Below are positions 17,442 to 25,982 of a stretch of 35,618 nt of DNA, piece by piece. This DNA comes from a virus: IMG/VR virus record IMGVR_UViG_3300032284_000735, positions 1-35,618 of that record. The stretch is one strand, 5' to 3'. The notes beneath the pieces are model-generated. The model was not told where the DNA came from. It worked only from the letters and a program-made list of their open reading frames with translations, and made no database searches. The translations under genes were made by a program, and so were the position numbers. The first letter of the stretch is position 1; each line of letters starts with the position of its first letter.

Positions 17442-19430
17442 ATGGGACTTAAATTTAGACGTGGTACGGCCGCACAAAAATCTGGTTCGTTAGCATTCGG
17501 AGAACCGTATGTAAATACTGACTTAAATACCCTTATGGTCGGTGGAGCAGGTGGAGATATTACATTAGCATCAGCAGGAACCGGAAGTACAGGAACATTT
17601 AATAATATAGTAGTAACCGATATTACCGCAAGTGGTAATGTTAGTGTTGCTGGTAATGTATCAGTAGCAGGTCAATTAACAATTGGTGACCAAACAAGTG
17701 ATACTGTAAATGTTGTTGCATCTTTGAGTTCATCATTGATACCACAAACAACTAACGCATTTGACTTAGGTTCTGCAACTAAAATTTGGAGAGATTTATA
17801 TATCTCAACAGGTTCAATTAAATTTGTAGATGGTACAACTGTTGTTGGTACACTTGATTTAAATTCATATAATTCATTAAAATCATCTACGGGTTCAGCA
17901 AATACATCTATTACAAATATTAACTCATTTACATCATCTCAATTAACACAAAATAGTGCATTAGCAACTATTTCTGGTTCATTGATTTCAACTGCATCTG
18001 CAAATTCAATTTCGGTAGCAAACTTAAACGCAGCAAGTTCATCATACGAAATAAAAGGTAGAGGAATTATAAGTTCTTCTGCACAATTAAGTGGAACTAC
18101 TATTACAAATTTAACTATTACAAATTTAACAACAGTTAACGAAACTGCAAGTGTTTTATTTAGTAGTGGTTCAAATACATTTGGTGACTTTGGTGATGAT
18201 ACACATTCATTTACAGGCTCAGTCAAAATTAGTGGTTCATTTACTTTAGTAGGTTCTTCAACTGCAACTTCATATAATGGTACAATAAACGCAACAAACG
18301 GTGTAGTTTCAGGTTCATCTCAAATAACTCCATTATTACCAGCAGGTACAGTAAGTGGTTCTTCACAAATAGTAGGTTCATCAATCACTACAAATACTGT
18401 AACGATTGGTTCAACATCAACTGCATTAGGTGGAACTTCTACAACATTAGCAGGTTTAACTTCAGTAACTTCAACAGGGTTTACCGGAGCTTTGACAGGT
18501 AACGCATCAACCGCAACTACTTTACAAACTGCAAGAACAATTAACGGAACTTCATTTGATGGTTCTTCTAATATTACTATTCCAAATTTAGTTTCTGGTT
18601 CTGCTCAAATTGCATTTAGTGGTGTAACGGGTACTGTTTCAAACGCACAATTAGCAAACTCTACTATTAGTGGTATTGCATTGGGTTCAAATTTAGGAAC
18701 TTTAACAATTAGTACGGGATTAAGTGGAACATCATATAATGGTTCAACGGGTGTAACAATTACAAATACAGGTGTAACATCAAATGTTGCAGGAACGGGT
18801 ATTTCAGTAAGTGGAGCAACTGGAGCAGTAACAATTACAAATACAGGTGTAACTTCAATCACTACAAACACAGGTTTAAGTACAAACGCAAGTGCAACCG
18901 GTGGTGTAACAATTACAAATACGGGTGTAACATCAGCAGTAGCTGGAACTGGTGTAAGTGTAAGTGGTGCAACTGGAGCAGTAACAATTTCTATTGGACA
19001 AGCAGTAGCAACTTCATCCGATGTTAGATTTAACTCATTAGGTATTGGTATGGCAGCAAGTGGAACTGCAGGTAGAATTGACGCAAGTGGTGATGTTGTA
19101 GCATACTCTACATCAGATAAAAACTTTAAAGAGAACATTACTCCAATCGAAAATCCAATCGAAAAAATCAGAATGATTAGTGGTAACACTTATGATTGGA
19201 AAGCGGATATGAAAGAGTTCCATGGTTTTGAAGGAAATGATGTCGGTGTTATTGCACAAGAAATTGAAGCAGTATTACCACAATTGGTAACAACAAGAGA
19301 AACAGGATATAAAGCAGTTAAATACGACAAATTAGTAGCATTATTAATTGAAGGTATTAAAGCTCAACAAAATCAAATAGATAATTTAACAATCGAAATC
19401 GAAAAGTTAAAAGAATCAAAAGGGTTATAA
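17442..19430 (+). CDS. Second tail fiber with S74 self-cleaving chaperone domain
   Basis: 662 aa. The N-terminus (MGLKFRRGTAAQKSGSLAFG, YVNTDLNTLMVGG) is a docking module. A T4-like segment (FDLGSATKIWRDLYIS) follows, then coiled-coil and beta modules (LFSSGSNTFGDFGDDTHSFT). A Gly/Thr-rich beta repeat region lies at about residues 410-530 (GVTITNTGVTS recurring). The C-terminal ~105 residues are an S74 chaperone with Ser558 and Lys563 in STSDKNFKENI, very similar to the upstream fiber's domain. It ends in a helical tail (NQIDNLTIEIEKLKES). The glycosyltransferase-like gene begins 3 bp after its stop. Likely a second receptor-binding fiber that matures by self-cleavage. Confidence 0.85.
   Translation: MGLKFRRGTAAQKSGSLAFGEPYVNTDLNTLMVGGAGGDITLASAGTGSTGTFNNIVVTDITASGNVSVAGNVSVAGQLTIGDQTSDTVNVVASLSSSLIPQTTNAFDLGSATKIWRDLYISTGSIKFVDGTTVVGTLDLNSYNSLKSSTGSANTSITNINSFTSSQLTQNSALATISGSLISTASANSISVANLNAASSSYEIKGRGIISSSAQLSGTTITNLTITNLTTVNETASVLFSSGSNTFGDFGDDTHSFTGSVKISGSFTLVGSSTATSYNGTINATNGVVSGSSQITPLLPAGTVSGSSQIVGSSITTNTVTIGSTSTALGGTSTTLAGLTSVTSTGFTGALTGNASTATTLQTARTINGTSFDGSSNITIPNLVSGSAQIAFSGVTGTVSNAQLANSTISGIALGSNLGTLTISTGLSGTSYNGSTGVTITNTGVTSNVAGTGISVSGATGAVTITNTGVTSITTNTGLSTNASATGGVTITNTGVTSAVAGTGVSVSGATGAVTISIGQAVATSSDVRFNSLGIGMAASGTAGRIDASGDVVAYSTSDKNFKENITPIENPIEKIRMISGNTYDWKADMKEFHGFEGNDVGVIAQEIEAVLPQLVTTRETGYKAVKYDKLVALLIEGIKAQQNQIDNLTIEIEKLKESKGL
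17994..18043 (+). repeat. 50-bp repeat shared with fiber at 8768 (12869-12918)
   Basis: Identical over 50 bp to 12869-12918. See that entry. Confidence 0.85.
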
Positions 19431-19433
19431 TTA

Positions 19434-20432
19434 ATGTATGATGTTTATTATACCACCGCAGGAGGACCCTGGTTCAATAGCGGTGCTGATATATGGGTAA
19501 CTAATTGGATAAAAGAAGTGGCACCTGATTTAGAAGTCAAGCCACTTCTTCTTTTCCACCGTAAGAAGCCCAATAATTATGAAGAATTTCCAATTGACAT
19601 TGACCATATTTGGGAAACCAATGAATTAAAAATTGATGAAATTCTTAAAGGTGCAAGAAAGATACACATATTACATGGTCATTACACTCCAACAACGGCA
19701 GTTCACAACAATTTAGAAAGGATTGATTCTATTGTATTTCATAATCTTACCAAAATTTCTTTAATAGGACAAATGGAAAAAGATGAATATTTACATTGGT
19801 ACGGAAATTGGGAATGGGAAACGGAATTAATAAAGAAAATTAAAAATAAAATTTGGGTAGGATTATATCATTTTCCATATCAAACGGAAAATTTACATCA
19901 TATACCAAATACTTACGAATTTACAAATAATAAACAACTTTCAGAATCTAACAAAATTGGTTATGCAGCTAGAGTTGAAGGTAGAAAAAATGTTGAATAT
20001 TTGGATGGGTTAGATAGTTTAATATCTACTAATACAGAAACATTTAGTAAGTATTATAAAAAAAAATATGGATTTAAATTTGAAAAATCAAAAATTTACA
20101 AATTTGATTATAAATATAAAGAAAGGTTTTATGGACTTGATTGGGGAATTTCTCATTCTTGTTTTCAATTTGAACCATTTGGATATGGAATATTTGAAGC
20201 AGTCGATTGGGGTAAATTACCAATATTATATGAAACATGGCATGTTCCACTTGACTATAAATACAAAGCAAATACTAAGGAAACATTTAAAAAAACCTAC
20301 GAAACAATTTGTCAGGATAATTACGAAACCCGAAAAATAGAATTTGAAAAACTTAAAAATTGGATGATTAAAAACTTTTCCAATAAAGATGAGTGGAAAG
20401 AAAAACTTTTAGATATTTATAACGGAGAATAA
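19434..20432 (+). CDS. Glycosyltransferase-like protein (GT-B, GT4-like)
   Basis: 332 aa. The N-terminus MYDVYYTTAGGPWFNSGAD looks like the glycine-rich first loop of a GT-B fold. GYAARVEGRKN (from residue 176) matches the region opening the second Rossmann domain of GT4-type enzymes. FEPFGYGIFEAVDWG contains the E-x7-E nucleotide-sugar motif (Glu247 and Glu255). No signal peptide or membrane segment is seen, so it should be cytoplasmic. It lies 3 bp after an S74 fiber and 11 bp before a lectin-type adhesin, hence probably co-expressed with virion genes. Donor and acceptor are unknown. Glycosylation of a fiber or of host surface sugar are both possible. It has much less Ser/Thr repeat than its neighbours. 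Confidence 0.7.
   Translation: MYDVYYTTAGGPWFNSGADIWVTNWIKEVAPDLEVKPLLLFHRKKPNNYEEFPIDIDHIWETNELKIDEILKGARKIHILHGHYTPTTAVHNNLERIDSIVFHNLTKISLIGQMEKDEYLHWYGNWEWETELIKKIKNKIWVGLYHFPYQTENLHHIPNTYEFTNNKQLSESNKIGYAARVEGRKNVEYLDGLDSLISTNTETFSKYYKKKYGFKFEKSKIYKFDYKYKERFYGLDWGISHSCFQFEPFGYGIFEAVDWGKLPILYETWHVPLDYKYKANTKETFKKTYETICQDNYETRKIEFEKLKNWMIKNFSNKDEWKEKLLDIYNGE
20412..20421 (+). promoter_or_regulatory. ATATTTATA motif, copy 7 (inside end of upstream gene)
   Basis: GATATTTATA lies in the last codons of the glycosyltransferase-like gene, 22 bp before the adhesin start at 20444. The spacing matches other copies, so it may serve the adhesin. A chance coding occurrence is possible. Confidence 0.35.
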
Positions 20433-20443
20433 CACTATATACT

Positions 20444-22168
20444 ATGGCAAGAACAAATTTATCATTAGGAAATTTATATAGAGCTGTAAGTGGCTCAGTA
20501 AGAGTTGCACAAGCAGTTTCAATTGGTGGTTTAAATGGTGGTGGAAGTAATGTTTCCTTATTGGGATTTGCAACTGACGCAATAACAGTAAATACTCCAA
20601 CTTACACATATATTGTAGAATCAACAACTGAGAACGCAAACTTTTCGTTCAATAATACAGGTTCTCAATTTTATAATAAAGTACAACAACAAACCGCAAA
20701 CTATACTTGTTCTTTTAGCAATGGTAATTTTACGGTTTCATCAGCAACTCACGGAACAGGACCTGCAGTATTTCCTTTGAATGCAGCTGCTGTAACACAA
20801 ACAACATATTCTGAAGCACAATCCGTTTTAACAATGGGATATGCCGATGGATACAATACAAATGCAACCAATTATGGAGTTGCAACAACAAAAACATTAT
20901 ACGCAGTAGATGTTTACAACACAATTAACCAACCTGATTTCTGTTTATTATTTGGAACAAAAATTACAAAAGGAGATGGTAGTGTTGTTAATATTGAAGA
21001 TTTGAATATTGGTGATAGTATTAAAGCATGGGTTCCAACTGGTATTCCAGATGAAAGCCAACCAGAAGATGACCCCAATGTAGATTGGAGAATTTGGAAT
21101 GTTGATTCTATATCAGGTAATGATATGAATGTAAACGTAAAAGATATTGTATTCAATTTTGCAAGTGGATATTATTCTATAAACAACGGATTAATAAAAT
21201 CAACAGGTACTCACCCATTGTTTGTTTATGATAATGAAATGGGAAGATATCATTTTAAAAATGTTGAAAACTTATTACCTGGTGACAAATTGATTGCAGA
21301 TTCGGGAGTAGAAACTGAAATTGTAGACATTCAAACAATAACTGAAAATGTAGAGATTGTAACAATTAATGTAGAAACGGCTGACGTATTTTTAGCAAAT
21401 GGTGTGGTATCTCATAACAAAGGAACATCTACACAACCTTATATACCTTCTGTTGGATTGAGAATGTATTTAGATGAATATAAAACATCATCTTATAACT
21501 CAGGTTCAGCAGCTGCCGATTGGTTAGACCTTTCAGGTTGGAATACGGGTGTAAGACCAGCAGGTGTAACAAATGCAGCAGGTATTACAGGTGGTAACCC
21601 AACATCTACAAACGGTGCATCTAAAAAAGCATCTTATGTAACATTTAACGGAACTAACCAATTCTTCTATAAAGATACTACAACAAACATCAATGGTAAC
21701 TATTCACAATTCAATGTTAATACAGGTACAATTCATCTATGGGTAAGACCAACAGCAGCATCAATAGGTGCAGCATCTAGATTTATATTCGATTATGCCG
21801 GATATTTTGGTTTAGCAATTGAATCATCTGATAGTTCTACATATAATAGAGTTAAATTCTATGGTAGTTCATTGGGTAATTCGGCACAATTAACAACATC
21901 ATTGACAGTTGGTACAAACTATTTGATTTCAGCAACATTCCAACCAAGTGGAACGGTGACCGTTTATGTAGATGGAACTTCAATAGGAACATTTACATCA
22001 TCTGCATTTGCAGCACCATCTTCAACCAATTTCTTAACCATTGGATGTAATAGTGCAAGAACATCTTTTTGGAATGGTGGTATAGGACAAGTATTGTTTT
22101 ATAATACATTACAAAGTTCAACAGATGTAGCAAACGTATATAATCATTTCTCTACAACATTGAAATAA
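20444..22168 (+). CDS. Adhesin with Hint (intein-like) domain and LamG-like lectin domain
   Basis: 574 aa in three parts. Residues 1-166 are an unrecognised beta-rich N-terminal part that is probably virion-bound. Residues 167-325 form a Hedgehog/intein (Hint) module: Cys167 in CLLFGTKITKGDG, NIEDLNIGD, Thr256-His257-Pro258 in the block-B position, LLPGDKL, and the end VFLANGVVSHN with His324-Asn325. Residue 326 is Lys, not the Cys/Ser/Thr needed for true protein splicing, so it resembles bacterial intein-like domains that cleave rather than splice. No homing endonuclease fits in 159 residues. Residues about 337-574 look like a LamG/concanavalin-type lectin (TIHLWVRPTA, VTVYVDGTSIG, IGQVLFYNTLQSSTDVANVY). 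Likely a sugar-binding adhesin that may self-process. Confidence 0.8.
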   Translation: MARTNLSLGNLYRAVSGSVRVAQAVSIGGLNGGGSNVSLLGFATDAITVNTPTYTYIVESTTENANFSFNNTGSQFYNKVQQQTANYTCSFSNGNFTVSSATHGTGPAVFPLNAAAVTQTTYSEAQSVLTMGYADGYNTNATNYGVATTKTLYAVDVYNTINQPDFCLLFGTKITKGDGSVVNIEDLNIGDSIKAWVPTGIPDESQPEDDPNVDWRIWNVDSISGNDMNVNVKDIVFNFASGYYSINNGLIKSTGTHPLFVYDNEMGRYHFKNVENLLPGDKLIADSGVETEIVDIQTITENVEIVTINVETADVFLANGVVSHNKGTSTQPYIPSVGLRMYLDEYKTSSYNSGSAAADWLDLSGWNTGVRPAGVTNAAGITGGNPTSTNGASKKASYVTFNGTNQFFYKDTTTNINGNYSQFNVNTGTIHLWVRPTAASIGAASRFIFDYAGYFGLAIESSDSSTYNRVKFYGSSLGNSAQLTTSLTVGTNYLISATFQPSGTVTVYVDGTSIGTFTSSAFAAPSSTNFLTIGCNSARTSFWNGGIGQVLFYNTLQSSTDVANVYNHFSTTLK

Positions 22169-22181
22169 CAAATGTTGTTTT
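22154..22181 (+). terminator. Weak hairpin terminator at adhesin/sheath boundary
   Basis: ACAACATT (22154-22161) pairs with AATGTTGT (22171-22178) around a 9-base loop that contains the adhesin's stop codon, followed by a short T-run. The stem is AT-rich, so termination may be partial. Confidence 0.4.
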
Positions 22182-22195
22182 AGAATAAAAAATAT

Positions 22196-22204
22196 ATATT
22201 TATA
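22196..22204 (+). promoter_or_regulatory. ATATTTATA motif, copy 8
   Basis: Exact ATATTTATA, preceded by TAT, 35 bp before the tail sheath start in a 71-bp gap, after a hairpin. It is well placed to begin the tail operon. Confidence 0.45.
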
Positions 22205-22239
22205 TTAAGAATTAATAAATTTAAATTAAAGCATATAAG

Positions 22240-24489
22240 ATGGCAGACAAAATAGTATCACCAGGTGTATTTACAAGAGAAAATGACCTATCTTTTTTAC
22301 AACAAGGTGTAGCAAATATCGGAGCAGCATTCATAGGCCCTTTTTTAGAAGGCCCATTGGTTCCAACAATCGTTAATTCACAAGCTGAATTTCAAACTTT
22401 ATTTGGAATGGCTGATGGAACATATTATACTCCGTTAGCAGTACAAAATTATTTAAGAGAAGCAGGAACTGCAACAATTTGTAGAGTAGCAGGTGTAGGT
22501 GGATATACCGAAACAGCACCTTTATTATTAACAGCAACTTCAGGTTCTGTTTCAGCAAGTTTAGGTATTTTATTTAATACATTAACAAATGCAAACGCAG
22601 GTTTTGCAGGAACAACAGTATCTGATAAAGATGGTTTTGGTGATTTCTTATTAACAGGTTCAACATTAACACTTACTGCATCGTTATACGCTTCAACAGG
22701 AAGTAATATAGAGGCAGTATTTGGAACATCTCCACTTGGTACTAAAAATGCATATTCTTATGGATTTTTTAAAAATGCTAATATCAATCTTAATGATTCT
22801 CATACATCTGCAAGTGTAACTGTATTAGGGCCTCAATTATTTACATTTGATGCACAAGAAGCAGCTACTCCATATATACAATCACAATTAATCGGAGGTA
22901 GTAGAACTAATCTATTTCAAATCGAAACAATTTCAGTAGGTAATCCAACAAATACTAAAGTAAAAATTGGAATTACAAATATTAAACCAGCAGGTAGTGT
23001 AAACGGAACCGATTATGGTACATTTACAGTAATTGTAAGAGATTTTAATGATACCGATAAAAAGAAGATAGTATTAGAAACATACGCAAATGTAAATTTA
23101 GACCCTAACTCTCCAAACTTTATTAGTAGAGTAATTGGTGATAGAACTTTATATATTGACAATAGTGGTAAAATAACTGAAAGTGGAGATTGGGTAAACA
23201 ATTCAAAATATATTAGAATCATAAATCTAAATACGGCATCACCTGTACAGGCAGTACCATTTGGACATGATAAATATACATTACCTGTTTCAGCATCAGC
23301 TGCAGTTGGTTCATTGATACCATCTGTAACTTTCTCAACAGGTTCAGTTGCACAATCTGGTTCAACATTATACGCAGGTATTGATTTAGATAACAACACC
23401 GATAATACAATTTATTTAAAACCAACTCCATTATACGCAGGTGTAGGTTCAAATTCTGTATTTGGTTTAGATACAACTTCTCAAAATTCATTAGCAGTAG
23501 GTGATACAAGAGCACAATTTACTATCGCTTTCCAAGGTGGATTTGATGGTATGAATCCAGCAACTGTAATTAAATCAGGCGCAGATATCATAGCAGGTAA
23601 CACACAAGGATTTAATTTAAGTAACGCTGCATCATCAGGTTCAGTAGCATATATGAAAATGATTAACGCTTTATCTAATACAGATGAGTGGGATATCAAT
23701 ATGATTGTAGCACCGGGTGTTATTCAAAGTCAACACTCTTACATTGCAAACGCATTAGTAGATTTAGCAGAACAAAGAAATGACGCGTTCTTATTATTAG
23801 ATAGTACAGTAGCAGGAGATACAATTGCAAACGCAGTAACTCAAGCTGGTAATTTAGATACTAACTACGCAGCATCTTACTATCCTTGGATTAAAACAAT
23901 TGATATAAACACAAACAAATTAATCACAGTTCCACCATCAGTATTACTTCCAGGTGTATTCGCAGCAAATGACGCAGTAGCGGCAGAGTGGTTCGCACCA
24001 GCAGGTTTGAATAGAGGTGGTTTAACAGGAGCAGTTAGTGTATTGAATAGATTAACTCAGTCTGAAAAAGATACTCTATATGAAGGAAAGGTAAACCCAA
24101 TCGTTCAGTTCCCAGGAACAGGTATCGTAGTATTCGGACAAAAAACTTTACAAGATAAACCATCTGCATTAGATAGAATCAATGTAAGAAGATTATTGTT
24201 AACAGTTAGAAAATACATTGCATCTACTTCAAGATACTTAGTATTTGAACAAAATACTGCAGAAACAAGAAACACATTCTTAAACATAGTTAACCCTTAT
24301 TTAGAGAATATCCAACAAAGACAAGGTTTGTATACTTTTAGAGTAGTAATGGATAACTCAAACAATACTCCAGATGTAATTGATAGAAACATCCTAAAAG
24401 GTGCTATCTACTTACAACCGACTAAGACGGCTGAATTCATTCAAATTGATTTCAACATCTTACCAACGGGAGCAACTTTTAACGGATAA
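22240..24489 (+). CDS. Tail sheath protein (T4 gp18-like)
   Basis: 749 aa, somewhat longer than the 659 aa of T4 gp18. The N-terminus is typical of contractile sheaths (VSPGVFTRENDLSF, GAAFIGPFLEGPLVPTIV, AEFQTLFG, YLREAGTATICRVAGVGGY). The C-terminal third also fits (RINVRRLLLTVRKYIASTSR, FEQNTAETRN, MDNSNNTPDVIDRNILKG, AEFIQIDFNILPTGATF). The extra length probably lies in the variable middle domain (about residues 90-400). It forms the contractile outer tail tube. The tube gene follows after 46 bp, the usual order. This is one of the surest calls in the window. Confidence 0.95.
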   Translation: MADKIVSPGVFTRENDLSFLQQGVANIGAAFIGPFLEGPLVPTIVNSQAEFQTLFGMADGTYYTPLAVQNYLREAGTATICRVAGVGGYTETAPLLLTATSGSVSASLGILFNTLTNANAGFAGTTVSDKDGFGDFLLTGSTLTLTASLYASTGSNIEAVFGTSPLGTKNAYSYGFFKNANINLNDSHTSASVTVLGPQLFTFDAQEAATPYIQSQLIGGSRTNLFQIETISVGNPTNTKVKIGITNIKPAGSVNGTDYGTFTVIVRDFNDTDKKKIVLETYANVNLDPNSPNFISRVIGDRTLYIDNSGKITESGDWVNNSKYIRIINLNTASPVQAVPFGHDKYTLPVSASAAVGSLIPSVTFSTGSVAQSGSTLYAGIDLDNNTDNTIYLKPTPLYAGVGSNSVFGLDTTSQNSLAVGDTRAQFTIAFQGGFDGMNPATVIKSGADIIAGNTQGFNLSNAASSGSVAYMKMINALSNTDEWDINMIVAPGVIQSQHSYIANALVDLAEQRNDAFLLLDSTVAGDTIANAVTQAGNLDTNYAASYYPWIKTIDINTNKLITVPPSVLLPGVFAANDAVAAEWFAPAGLNRGGLTGAVSVLNRLTQSEKDTLYEGKVNPIVQFPGTGIVVFGQKTLQDKPSALDRINVRRLLLTVRKYIASTSRYLVFEQNTAETRNTFLNIVNPYLENIQQRQGLYTFRVVMDNSNNTPDVIDRNILKGAIYLQPTKTAEFIQIDFNILPTGATFNG

Positions 24490-24500
24490 TTTAAGAAACA

Positions 24501-24510
24501 GATATTTATA
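24501..24510 (+). promoter_or_regulatory. ATATTTATA motif, copy 9
   Basis: GATATTTATA followed by AT, 25 bp before the tail tube gene in a 46-bp gap. Would allow extra transcription of the abundant tube protein. Confidence 0.45.
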
Positions 24511-24535
24511 ATAGAATAATAAAAATAAAAGAAAG

Positions 24536-25033
24536 ATGCCAGATATATTAGAATATGACAAGATGTTCACCAAGAATTGGGAACCAAAATTACAGAATAG
24601 ATTTATTATGGGTTTAGAGAACGCAGGTATCGAATCGTATATCTGTAAAACGGCTCAAAGACCAAAAATGACTTCTGAAGTTGTTGAATTAGACCACATC
24701 AACATCAAAAGAAAGATTAAAGGTAAAACTAACTGGGAAGATTTAGAAGTGACATTGTATGACCCCATTGTTCCATCAGGAGCACAACAGGTAATGGATT
24801 GGGTAAGATTATCACATGAGTCAATCACAGGTAGAGATGGATATTCGGCATTCTATAAAAAAGATGTAAACTTTTGGGCTTTAGGACCAGTAGGTGATAA
24901 AGTAGAAAAGTGGACTCTAAAAGGTGCATGGATTTCTTCGGCAGATTTTGGTGAAATGGATTGGTCTAACACAACTGACCCAGTTATGATTACATTAACT
25001 TTGACTTACGATTACGCTATTTTAGAATACTAA
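24536..25033 (+). CDS. Tail tube protein (T4 gp19-like)
   Basis: 165 aa, close to the 163 aa of T4 gp19. Typical features are MFTKNWEPKLQNRFIM near the start, INIKRKIKGKTNWEDLEVTL in the middle and ITLTLTYDYAIL at the end. It forms the inner tail tube through which DNA passes. It follows the sheath gene and ends before a terminator-like hairpin, which fits high expression of this short unit. Start context is AAAGAAAG-ATG, a weak Shine-Dalgarno. Confidence 0.92.
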   Translation: MPDILEYDKMFTKNWEPKLQNRFIMGLENAGIESYICKTAQRPKMTSEVVELDHINIKRKIKGKTNWEDLEVTLYDPIVPSGAQQVMDWVRLSHESITGRDGYSAFYKKDVNFWALGPVGDKVEKWTLKGAWISSADFGEMDWSNTTDPVMITLTLTYDYAILEY

Positions 25034-25055
25034 TCTAAATAAAATTATAAAAAAG

Positions 25056-25090
25056 AAGGGGATGCAGAAATGCTATCCCCTTTTTATTTT
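25056..25090 (+). terminator. Rho-independent terminator after tail tube gene
   Basis: AAGGGGATGC (25056-25065) pairs with GCTATCCCCTT (25072-25082) with one bulged T and a 6-base loop, followed by TTTTTATTTTTTT. It lies 23 bp after the tube stop codon. Confidence 0.8.
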
Positions 25091-25135
25091 TTTAAAAAGT
25101 GTATATATATTATTAAACACTAAGTTATATTATTT

Positions 25136-25948
25136 ATGGAACAAAACATTGAACAACAAGTTACAAGAGGAATTGGAACACAACAAGACCAATCATTGCG
25201 AAATTTCCCATTCCCTACGGAAATTATTTCATTACCATCAAAAGGATTAATATATCCAGAAGGTAATCCATTAGCAAAAGGAGAAATTACAATTAAATTA
25301 ATGACCGCAAAAGAAGAAGATATTTTAACTTCTCCAAACCTTATTAAAAAGGGAATTCAATTGGATAAGATGTTAGAATCAATTGTAGTAGAACCAGGAG
25401 TAAACATAAACGATTTATCAGTAGGTGACAAAAACGCAATTTTAGTTAGTACTAGATTATTAGCATTTGGTGCAGAATATACAATTAGTGTAATAGATAA
25501 AGTAACAGGAGAAGAAAGTGAAGTTACAATTAATTTAGCTGAAATTAAAGTTAAAGAAATAGACGAAACTTTATTAAATAGAAAAAATGAATATGATTAT
25601 ATTTTACCTATTACTAAAACTCCAATCAAATTTAAAATACTAACTCACGGTGATGAATTAGCAATTAATAAAGACATCGAAGCAAGTGAGAAATTTTCAA
25701 AACAAAGTAACGAAATTACAACAAGATATAGAAAAATTATTGTAGAAATCGATGGTAATAGAGATTTAGGATTTATTAGTAGTTTTGTTTCAAATAGATT
25801 ATTAGCAGGTGATAGTAAAGGTTTAAGAAAATATATTAAGAGTATAACTCCTGATTTAGATTTAACATACGAACATACACATTCAGACGGCGAAACGGAG
25901 GCGTTAAGAATCCCATTCGGGTTTAACTTTTTTTACCCTACCGACTAA
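25136..25948 (+). CDS. T4 gp26-like baseplate/tail-assembly chaperone-like protein
   Basis: 270 aa. LPSKGLIYPEGNPLAKGEI, KLMTAKEEDILTSPNLIKKG and LDKMLESIVV match the 'T4 bacteriophage base plate protein' family (PF12322 by memory; T4 gp26 is 208 aa). Position between tube and tape measure is where tail assembly chaperones sit in other long-tailed phages. The gene ends IPFGFNFFYPTD just after a run of seven T. A short ORF in the +1 frame overlaps its end, so a frameshifted longer form is possible. No strong Shine-Dalgarno is present. The start is taken at the first ATG, 54 bp after the terminator stem and 45 bp after its T-run. Confidence 0.8.
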   Translation: MEQNIEQQVTRGIGTQQDQSLRNFPFPTEIISLPSKGLIYPEGNPLAKGEITIKLMTAKEEDILTSPNLIKKGIQLDKMLESIVVEPGVNINDLSVGDKNAILVSTRLLAFGAEYTISVIDKVTGEESEVTINLAEIKVKEIDETLLNRKNEYDYILPITKTPIKFKILTHGDELAINKDIEASEKFSKQSNEITTRYRKIIVEIDGNRDLGFISSFVSNRLLAGDSKGLRKYIKSITPDLDLTYEHTHSDGETEALRIPFGFNFFYPTD

Positions 25949-25982
25949 TTACGGAGTAGTTTTACATCAGAAAATATTTCAA

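Noticed and set aside
20942-21421. True splicing intein in the adhesin
   Set aside because: The residue after the terminal His-Asn is Lys, not Cys, Ser or Thr, and the host protein is not an essential conserved enzyme interrupted at an active site. An intein-like Hint domain fits better.
25062-25250. Plus-strand 62-aa frame overlapping the gp26-like start
   Set aside because: It begins inside the terminator hairpin and overlaps a well-supported gene in another frame.
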